Part shown: positions 1-5,339 of the stretch, piece by piece
Numbering within the stretch: the stretch's first letter is position 1
How the letters are laid out: each line of letters begins with the position of its first letter
NCBI GenBank assembly: GCA_023434015.1
Contig: JAEYTM010000097.1
Coordinates: 1-6,064, forward strand
Direction of reading: 5' to 3'
DNA: 6,064 nucleotides
Source: Pseudomonadota bacterium
GTDB lineage: Bacteria; Pseudomonadota; Alphaproteobacteria; Caulobacterales; Caulobacteraceae
Made by a program: the position numbers and the translations under genes
The notes under the pieces: model-generated
The model's input: only the letters and a program-made list of their open reading frames with translations
What the model was told of the DNA's origin: nothing
Database searches by the model: none

Positions 1-1232
1 ATCATGTAGCCGCCGATCAGGCCAGCCGCGGCGAGCAGGCCGCCGGCCAGGGCCGCGGCGGTGACGTCGGACGGATCGCCATGCTCGGCCAGCAGATAGA
101 AGACCGCGCCGGCCAGGATCAGGCCGGCCAGGCCGCTGAGCGCCGCGCCGGCCCAGCGCACCCGCCTGCCCAGCGGCTCGGCGAGGGCGGCGGCGGCCAG
201 CCAGGCCAGGGCGCCGTACATCGGCAGGGGATAGTGGACCAGCTTGGTGGGCATCAGCTCGAACAGCACCCAGGCCGGCAGCAGCCAGGCGATGGCGAAC
301 CGGACGCCCGGCTCGGCGCGGCGGCGCCAGGCGAAGACCAGGGCGGCGGGCAGCAGCAGGGTCATCGGGAAGACCAGCAGGGAGACCAGACCGGTGTGGT
401 AGCCGGGCGGCGCGCCGTGGGTTTCCTGGCCGCCGACCAGCTTCGGGGCGAGGTCCCCGGCCAGGGCCGCGCCCCAGAAGGCGCCGTCGGTGGCGACGGT
501 GACAGCGCCGGCCCAGGGGCCGACCACCGCGGCCACCAGCACCAGTCCCCAGTAGGGGCGAATCCGCACGACCCAGCCGGGCCGCCGGTCCCAGATCAAC
601 AGGGTCACCAGGGTCAGGCCCACGACCAGGGGGCCGACCGGGCCCTTGATCAGCGTGGCCAGAGCCAGGCCGAGCCAGAACAGCCAGACCGCCAGCCTTC
701 CGGCCGGCGGCCCGTCGCGGGCCTCGGCGTAGAGCCGGGCGAGGGCCGCGAGCGCCAGGGTGGTGGTCCCGCACAGCATGGCGTCGGTCTTGGCGATCAT
801 CGCCTCGGTCGACAGCAGGAAGGTCGCGCCCAGCATGGCCCCGGCCAGCAGGCCGCCCTGAGGCCCCAGGAAGGCGCCTGCGCCCCAGGCCAGGGCGGCG
901 GCCGCCAGCATGGCGCCGAGCAGGGAGGGGATGCGGTAGGCCCAGATCTCGCGGGCTTCCGGGCTCGACAGCAGCGAGACGCTGGCGGCCTGCATCCAGT
1001 GGATGCCGACAGGTTTCTTGAAGCGCGGCTGGTCCTGATAGTTGATGACCACGAAATCGCGGGTTTCGAGCATCTGCGCGGTCGCCTGGGCGAATCGCGA
1101 TTCGTCACGGTCCAGCGGCGGCATCGCGAAGATGCCGGGCAGGCCGGCCAGGAAGGCGACCAGCGCCGCCATGGCGGGGCCCCGCCAGCCGCGACTCCAC
1201 CGCGCCAGTTCACCATCGAGCGTCATGCCCAT
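1..1232 (-). CDS. ArnT-like GT39 family membrane glycosyltransferase (C-terminus outside window)
   Basis: Probable integral inner-membrane glycosyltransferase that moves a sugar from a polyprenyl-phosphate carrier to an envelope acceptor such as lipid A at the periplasmic face. The frame stays open for 410 codons from 1232 to the window edge, so the C-terminal part (families usually run to about 500 residues or more) is missing. After a first hydrophobic segment (residues 20-38) comes LDRDESRFA (40-48), the acidic first-loop motif of the PMT/ArnT clan, then KKPVGIHW (72-79). Many hydrophobic segments follow, with the loop GGQETHGAPPGY at 267-278 and TKLVHYPLPMY at 329-339, both typical of ArnT-like proteins. 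ATG at 1232 was preferred over the in-frame ATG at 1226 because GGAAGGA lies 13 nt upstream, which is a long spacing. It is divergent from a GT2 gene that could make its donor. Sugar and acceptor cannot be read from the sequence. The family call is strong; the substrate is unknown. Confidence 0.88.
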   Translation of the reverse strand, partial: MGMTLDGELARWSRGWRGPAMAALVAFLAGLPGIFAMPPLDRDESRFAQATAQMLETRDFVVINYQDQPRFKKPVGIHWMQAASVSLLSSPEAREIWAYRIPSLLGAMLAAAALAWGAGAFLGPQGGLLAGAMLGATFLLSTEAMIAKTDAMLCGTTTLALAALARLYAEARDGPPAGRLAVWLFWLGLALATLIKGPVGPLVVGLTLVTLLIWDRRPGWVVRIRPYWGLVLVAAVVGPWAGAVTVATDGAFWGAALAGDLAPKLVGGQETHGAPPGYHTGLVSLLVFPMTLLLPAALVFAWRRRAEPGVRFAIAWLLPAWVLFELMPTKLVHYPLPMYGALAWLAAAALAEPLGRRVRWAGAALSGLAGLILAGAVFYLLAEHGDPSDVTAAALAGGLLAAAGLIGGYM

Positions 1233-1279
1233 GGTGATAGCACGATCCTTCCCTGCGCCGCCTTTTCCGCTATGGGAAG
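1233..1279. promoter_or_regulatory. Short divergent gap between the GT39 and GT2 genes
   Basis: Only 47 bp separate the two divergent start codons, so the promoters must overlap each other or extend into the opposing genes. I see purine-rich GGAAGGA on the minus strand (1246-1252) and GGGAAG on the plus strand (1274-1279) as ribosome binding candidates. No convincing -35/-10 pair is visible on either strand. Shared control of the two genes is an inference from geometry alone. Confidence 0.4.
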
Positions 1280-2008
1280 ATGATGGTCCAAGCCCCCGAC
1301 ATCTCCGTGGTCGTTCCCGTGTTCGACGAGGAAGGCGCCGCGCCGGGGCTGGCGCGGGAGATCGCGGCGGCCTTCGCCGGGCGCAATTTCGAGATGATCT
1401 TCGTCGACGACGCCAGTCGCGACGGCACCCGTGCGGTGCTGAAGGCGCTGCAGGCCGAGCTGCCGCAGCTGCGGGTGCTGGGCCACCGCAAGAATTCCGG
1501 CCAGAGCCGGGCGGTGCGGTCCGGCGTGCTGGCGGCGCGCGGGGCGATCGTGCTGACCCTGGACGGCGACGGTCAGAACGACCCCGCCGACGGGCCGACG
1601 CTGGTCGACGTGCTGGCGGCCGGCCCGCCGGAGCTGGCCCTGGTCGGAGGCGAGCGGGTGAAACGCCAGGACAGCCAGGCCAAGAAGATCGCCTCGAAGG
1701 TCGGCAACGGCGTGCGCAAGCGGCTGCTCAGGGACACCGCCAACGACACCGGCTGCGGCCTGAAGGCCTTTCGGCGCGAGGCCTTCCTGCGGCTCCCCTA
1801 TTTCGACCATATCCACCGCTACCTGCCGGCGCTGATGATCCGCGAAGGCTACCTGACCGAGTTCCGGCCGGTGAACCACCGCCACCGCCAGACCGGGGCC
1901 TCGAAGTACACCAACCTGGGGCGGCTCTGGGCCTCGCTGTCGGACCTGCTCGGGGTCATGTGGCTGCAGTCGCGGGCGCGCAACCCGCAGGGCGTCGACG
2001 AACTCTGA
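1280..2008 (+). CDS. Family 2 glycosyltransferase, polyprenyl-phosphate sugar synthase type
   Basis: Complete 242-residue GT-A fold glycosyltransferase, related to dolichyl/undecaprenyl-phosphate sugar synthases (DPM1, ArnC, RgtE-like). These transfer a sugar from a nucleotide donor to a polyprenyl phosphate on the cytoplasmic face of the inner membrane. Visible motifs are ISVVVPVFDEE (8-18) for the nucleotide-binding strand, VDDASRDGT (42-50), the DxD-type metal and donor site DGDGQNDP (95-102), TGCGLKAFRR (157-166), and HRHRQTGASKY (200-210), matching the GxSKY signature of this subgroup. The C-terminal transmembrane pair present in ArnC is absent; only an amphipathic tail (about 213-230) could touch the membrane. 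ATG codons at 1280 and 1283 are both possible. GGGAAG abuts the first and is 3 nt from the second, so 1283 may be the true start. The divergent GT39 gene is the natural user of its product. The donor sugar is not determined. Confidence 0.88.
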   Translation: MMVQAPDISVVVPVFDEEGAAPGLAREIAAAFAGRNFEMIFVDDASRDGTRAVLKALQAELPQLRVLGHRKNSGQSRAVRSGVLAARGAIVLTLDGDGQNDPADGPTLVDVLAAGPPELALVGGERVKRQDSQAKKIASKVGNGVRKRLLRDTANDTGCGLKAFRREAFLRLPYFDHIHRYLPALMIREGYLTEFRPVNHRHRQTGASKYTNLGRLWASLSDLLGVMWLQSRARNPQGVDEL

Positions 2009-2011
2009 GGT

Positions 2012-2086
2012 TCAGCCGCCGACGAGGGCGCTGAAGATCAGGGTGACCACAGCCAGGTCGGTGAAGCGCGATACGAGCTGAGTCAT
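2012..2086 (-). CDS. Possible 24-residue single-pass membrane peptide
   Basis: A short open frame encodes MTQLVSRF followed by an almost uninterrupted hydrophobic stretch (TDLAVVTLIFSALVGG), then TGA. The layout, a polar start with one arginine then about 16 hydrophobic residues, is that of a single-pass small membrane protein. About 20 of its 23 codons after ATG end in G or C, matching genuine genes here. It lies convergent to the GT2 gene, with 3 bp between the two stop codons, and fills a gap where no larger gene fits. Against it, there is no purine-rich ribosome binding site; the ATG is preceded by GGGGCCCCGCC, with a hairpin just upstream. I do not recognise the family. No function is assigned, and chance hydrophobicity in GC-rich DNA remains possible. 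Confidence 0.4.
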   Translation of the reverse strand: MTQLVSRFTDLAVVTLIFSALVGG

Positions 2087-2096
2087 GGCGGGGCCC

Positions 2097-2114
2097 CGGG
2101 TCGGTTCAGACCCG
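2097..2114 (-). promoter_or_regulatory. Hairpin just upstream of the small membrane ORF
   Basis: CGGGTC (2097-2102) and GACCCG (2109-2114) are perfect inverted arms of 6 bp around a 6-nt loop. On the minus strand the structure ends 10 nt before the ATG at 2086, inside any transcript carrying the 24-codon ORF. No U-run follows it, so it is not a classical terminator. It may influence translation of the small ORF or be chance in GC-rich DNA. Confidence 0.25.
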
Positions 2115-2143
2115 CCGAGCCAAGCAAGTTCCGCGCCAGGATC

Positions 2144-2164
2144 GAGGGTGCGGCGCGCGCCCTC
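2144..2164 (-). terminator. Weak candidate hairpin after the phaR-linked hypothetical gene
   Basis: GAGGG (2144-2148) pairs with CCCTC (2160-2164), with an inner 3-bp stem and a 3-nt loop. A single C/A mismatch appears on the minus-strand RNA. It lies 10 bp past the stop codon of the 110-residue minus-strand gene, in the place expected of a terminator. The absence of a U-tract makes intrinsic termination doubtful. Confidence 0.22.
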
Positions 2165-2173
2165 GGGACGGGG

Positions 2174-2506
2174 CTAGATGTCGGTGCGGGTCAGGCGCCC
2201 CTTGCGGGCGCGGCGATCGTGGGATCCGGAATATTCGACCGTGTTGTAGCTGACCCGGGCGGTGTCGATCACCGTGGCGCCGGCCTTGAGCCCACGCTTC
2301 TGTCCGTCCTGGCCGAGCAACTGGGCGGCGAAGGTGGCGCCGCCGGGGCCGACCGTCGGGCGGGGCGCCGGCCGGACGACCGGCTCGATCACCACCGGCA
2401 GGTTGGCGGACTCGGTCTCGCCGACGTCATCGACCGGCTCCGCCCCATGCTTCTGAGCGCGACGGATGAGGGCGGCGCGGCGGGCGGGATCGATGGGCGA
2501 GGTCAT
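2174..2506 (-). CDS. Hypothetical protein, probably co-transcribed with phaR
   Basis: A 110-residue soluble protein that I cannot assign to a characterised family. It has no signal peptide or membrane segment. Three parts can be seen: a basic N-terminal helix (PARRAALIRRAQK, 7-19); a Pro/Val-rich linker with a repeated VxRPxPRP-like character (38-55); and a denser C-terminal segment (58-98) containing FAAQLLGQDGQKRG (59-72) and SYNTVEYSGSHDRR (86-99), ending in a very basic tail. The dense segment has the look of a conserved core in related Caulobacterales proteins, though I cannot check this here. ATG at 2506 has AAGGA 10 nt upstream. The gene lies 49 bp downstream of phaR on the same strand with no clear terminator between them, suggesting one transcript. 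A role linked to PHB granules or to carbon storage control is only guilt by association. That it is a real gene is likely; its function is unknown. Confidence 0.7.
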   Translation of the reverse strand: MTSPIDPARRAALIRRAQKHGAEPVDDVGETESANLPVVIEPVVRPAPRPTVGPGGATFAAQLLGQDGQKRGLKAGATVIDTARVSYNTVEYSGSHDRRARKGRLTRTDI

Positions 2507-2555
2507 GACCGGGCCATCCTTGCGCCGGAGAGTTAAGAAACGCTGGCGCGCCGGT

Positions 2556-3167
2556 TCAGGGCTTGGCGGCGAGGCGCTCGATCTGCGCCTGCATTTCTTC
2601 CATCCGCTTGCGCAGGTCGAGCAGGGCGTCGTCGGCGGGCGGCGCCTGTGGCTCGGCGCGGGGCGCGGTGGGAGCGTCAGGCTCCGGCTTCACATAGGCG
2701 AAGGGCGAGAACATCTTCATGGCCCGGTCGAACATCGCCAGGTTCTGGCGCACCTGCTCCTCGTAGCCGGCCATCGGGACGCCGGCGCCGAGGGTCGGGA
2801 ACTGGTTGCGGAGGCGTTCCTGCTGCTGGGCGAAGGTGGCCAGCGACAGTTCCAGGTAGCTCGGCAGGAAGGCCTGCATCGAATTGCCGTAGAAGCCGAT
2901 AAGCTGGCGCAGGAACTGGATCGGCAGCAGGCTCTGCCCCTGGCTCTCCTCCTCGAAGATGATCTGGGTCAGCACCGAGCGGGTGATGTCCTCGTTGGTC
3001 TTGGCGTCGTAGACCACGAAGTCGACGCCCTTCTTCACCATGTCGGCGAGATGTTCGAGGGTCACGTAGCTCGACGAGCCGGTGTTGTAGAGTCGCCGGT
3101 TCGCGTACTTCTTGATGACGATCTTCTCGCCGCCCGAAGCGGCGCCGGCGTCCTGGGTATCGGCCAT
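2556..3167 (-). CDS. phaR: PhaR, polyhydroxyalkanoate synthesis repressor
   Basis: A 203-residue cytoplasmic DNA-binding regulator of PHB metabolism. The family represses phasin and other pha genes and its own gene, and is released from DNA when it binds PHB, so granule coat synthesis follows polymer accumulation. The N-terminal PHB accumulation regulatory domain spans about 15-75, with the hallmark KKYANRRLYNT (19-29), SYVTLEHLADMV (33-44) and YDAKTNEDITRSVLTQII (53-70). The PHB_acc central domain follows at about 80-155 (FLRQLIGFYGNSMQAFLPSYLE, split around 85-106, and MFDRAMKMFSPF at 145-156). Then come an Ala/Pro linker (160-180) and a C-terminal coiled-coil helix (181-201). The start at 3167 is set by AGGGGA 7 nt upstream; the frame is open to 3302, but that extension lacks family features. 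It is divergent from phaA-phaB, with a predicted operator over its own promoter. The identification is very strong. Confidence 0.96.
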   Translation of the reverse strand: MADTQDAGAASGGEKIVIKKYANRRLYNTGSSSYVTLEHLADMVKKGVDFVVYDAKTNEDITRSVLTQIIFEEESQGQSLLPIQFLRQLIGFYGNSMQAFLPSYLELSLATFAQQQERLRNQFPTLGAGVPMAGYEEQVRQNLAMFDRAMKMFSPFAYVKPEPDAPTAPRAEPQAPPADDALLDLRKRMEEMQAQIERLAAKP

Positions 3168-3186
3168 TCCCAAATCCCCTGCGGCC

Positions 3187-3198
3187 CCGTCCGGACGG
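3187..3198. repeat. Perfect 12-bp palindrome in the phaR leader
   Basis: CCGTCCGGACGG is a perfect inverted repeat with no spacer, lying 19 bp upstream of the phaR start codon and about 20 bp downstream of its predicted transcription start. It does not resemble the CTGC/GCAG operator. It could be a second protein site in DNA; as RNA it could only form a small hairpin. Confidence 0.35.
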
Positions 3199-3214
3199 TC
3201 GTCGAGGCCATCTT

Positions 3215-3225
3215 CTGCACCGCAG
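3215..3225. promoter_or_regulatory. Predicted PhaR operator, CTGC-N3-GCAG
   Basis: CTGCACCGCAG is a perfect inverted repeat of 4-bp arms with a 3-bp spacer. It matches exactly the CTGC-N3-GCAG pattern reported, as I recall, for PhaR of Rhodobacter sphaeroides. On the phaR strand its first two bases are the last two of the predicted -10 GATACT, and it runs on over the start site. Bound PhaR would therefore block phaR transcription. It is 48 bp from the phaR ATG and 110 bp from the phaA ATG. It could affect the opposing phaA promoter as well, but that promoter is not clear. Confidence 0.6.
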
Positions 3226-3251
3226 TATCGCGGATGCGAGCTTAATGGCAA
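3224..3251 (-). promoter_or_regulatory. Predicted sigma-70 type promoter of phaR
   Basis: Reading the minus strand, TTGCCA (3251-3246, 5 of 6 to TTGACA) is followed after 16 nt by GATACT (3229-3224, 4 of 6 to TATAAT). Transcription would begin near 3217, giving a leader of about 50 nt before the phaR ATG at 3167. This is the best promoter match in the intergenic region. It has not been tested against the whole-genome consensus. Confidence 0.5.
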
Positions 3252-3335
3252 ATGCGCAGGCCCGGCCGCAGCTTGCGCTTGCCCTCCGTCGTCGCCCGCC
3301 AATAGATGGTGGTCAGTCCGCAGGAGCTGTTGTCC

Positions 3336-4511
<1,176 letters not shown>

Positions 4512-4540
4512 CGGGAGCCCGGGTCCAGCCGGCGCCGTGA

Positions 4541-4554
4541 TATTTTTTGGGGAG
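4541..4554 (+). promoter_or_regulatory. T-run plus strong ribosome binding site ahead of phaB
   Basis: TATTTTTT runs directly into GGGGAG, 7 nt before the phaB ATG. It is an AT island in otherwise very GC-rich DNA. AT-rich sequence next to a ribosome site usually keeps it unstructured and favours initiation. The T-run has no good stem before it (only short GC palindromes such as CGGCGCCG at 4530-4537), so I do not call a terminator between phaA and phaB. Confidence 0.4.
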
Positions 4555-4561
4555 TGAGCGA

Positions 4562-5284
4562 ATGGCCAGGGTAGCGCTGGTCACGGGTGGAACCCGTGGC
4601 ATCGGTCGGGCGATCGTCGAGCGGCTGAAGGCCGACGGCATGAAGGTGGCGGCAGGCTATTCCGGCAACGACGCCGCCGCCGAGGCCTGCGCCCGCGAAC
4701 TGGGGGTCATGGTCATCAAGGGCAACGTCGGCGCTTTCGCCGACTGCCAGCGGGCGGTGGCCGCGGTCGAGGCCGAGCTCGGCCCCATCGACGTGCTGGT
4801 CAACAACGCCGGCATCACCCGCGACGGGGTGTTCCACCGGATGAGCTCCGAGCAGTGGAGCGAGGTGATCCGGGTCAATATGGACAGTCTGTTCAACATG
4901 ACCCGTCAGGTGATCGAGGGCATGCGCGAGCGGGAATGGGGCCGCATCGTCAACATCTCCTCGATCAACGGCCAGAAGGGCCAGATCGGCCAGACCACCT
5001 ATTCGGCCGCCAAGGCGGGGATGATCGGCTTCACCAAGGCCCTGGCCCTGGAGAACGCCCGCAAGGGCGTCACCGTGAACTGCATCGCGCCCGGCTACAT
5101 CGACACCGAGATGGTGCAGGCCGTGCCCGAGAAGGTGCTGGAATCGATCATCGGCCAGATCCCGGTCGGCCGCCTGGGCCGCGGCGAGGAGATCGCCGAC
5201 ATGGTGGCCTTCCTGACCGGCGAGCACGCCGGCTATGTGACCGGGGCGACACTGTCGCTGAACGGCGGTCAGTATATGTCCTGA
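4562..5284 (+). CDS. phaB: Acetoacetyl-CoA reductase PhaB (short-chain dehydrogenase)
   Basis: A complete 240-residue short-chain dehydrogenase/reductase that reduces acetoacetyl-CoA to (R)-3-hydroxybutyryl-CoA, normally with NADPH, supplying monomer to PHB synthase. The dinucleotide-binding motif TGGTRGIG spans 8-15 and NNAG spans 81-84. The catalytic set is Asn106, Ser134 (in NISSINGQKGQIGQ, 131-144), Tyr147 and Lys151 (YSAAK). The ending LSLNGGQYMS is characteristic of PhaB rather than FabG, and NGQKGQ-GQ after the catalytic serine also separates PhaB from general FabG enzymes. The start at 4562 has GGGGAG 7 nt upstream; the in-frame TTG at 4547 sits on that ribosome binding site and is rejected. 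It follows phaA by 50 bp on the same strand, so a phaA-phaB operon is expected. Cofactor preference is taken from the family, not read from the sequence. Confidence 0.95.
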   Translation: MARVALVTGGTRGIGRAIVERLKADGMKVAAGYSGNDAAAEACARELGVMVIKGNVGAFADCQRAVAAVEAELGPIDVLVNNAGITRDGVFHRMSSEQWSEVIRVNMDSLFNMTRQVIEGMREREWGRIVNISSINGQKGQIGQTTYSAAKAGMIGFTKALALENARKGVTVNCIAPGYIDTEMVQAVPEKVLESIIGQIPVGRLGRGEEIADMVAFLTGEHAGYVTGATLSLNGGQYMS

Positions 5285-5317
5285 GCGTCGCGTACCTGTC
5301 GAAAAAGCGCCTCAGTC

Positions 5318-5333
5318 CAACGGCATGCCATTG
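5318..5333. repeat. 16-bp imperfect dyad between phaB and the DUF4908-like gene
   Basis: CAACGGCATGCCATTG is an inverted repeat with 7 of 8 base pairs matching. It ends 6 bp before the chosen start codon at 5340, covers the alternative ATG at 5325 and touches the GAGGG ribosome binding site. It could be an operator or a structure limiting translation of the downstream gene. With no spacer at its centre, a protein site is more natural than an RNA hairpin. Chance is possible. Confidence 0.3.
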
Positions 5334-5339
5334 AGGGTG

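Larger units (their letters stand above)
3168..3335. promoter_or_regulatory. Divergent phaR/phaA control region
   Basis: This 168-bp gap separates the two divergent starts. It contains the predicted phaR promoter, the CTGC-N3-GCAG operator and a perfect 12-bp palindrome in the phaR leader. On the phaA strand only weak promoter elements are visible. One is TTGCCC (3289-3294) with AATAGA 16 nt on; another is CTTAAT at 3241-3246, which has no good -35. AGGAG at 3322-3326 is the phaA ribosome binding site, with 9 nt spacing. Confidence 0.6.

Noticed and set aside
81..1283. A 400-codon open frame on the plus strand opposite the GT39 gene
   Set aside because: Its product is low-complexity Gly/Gln/Arg/Ala with no motif, while the opposite strand gives a coherent multi-pass GT39 protein. 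It is an antisense shadow of GC-rich codon use.
2545..2552. GGCGCGCC followed on the minus strand by a T-rich stretch, as a phaR terminator
   Set aside because: The palindrome has no loop and cannot form a stable stem, and the T-rich stretch is interrupted.
3168..3302. N-terminal extension of phaR by 45 residues to ATG 3302
   Set aside because: It would run through the predicted promoter and operator, has no PhaR similarity, and ATG 3167 has a good AGGGGA site 7 nt upstream.
3322..3330. CAGGAGCTG near the phaA start as a second PhaR operator
   Set aside because: The arms are only 3 bp and in inverted order relative to CTGC-N3-GCAG; the AGGAG is explained as the phaA ribosome binding site.
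4547..4561. TTG start for phaB at 4547
   Set aside because: The codon overlaps the GGGGAG ribosome binding site serving ATG 4562, and PhaB proteins begin close to the RVALVTGG strand.
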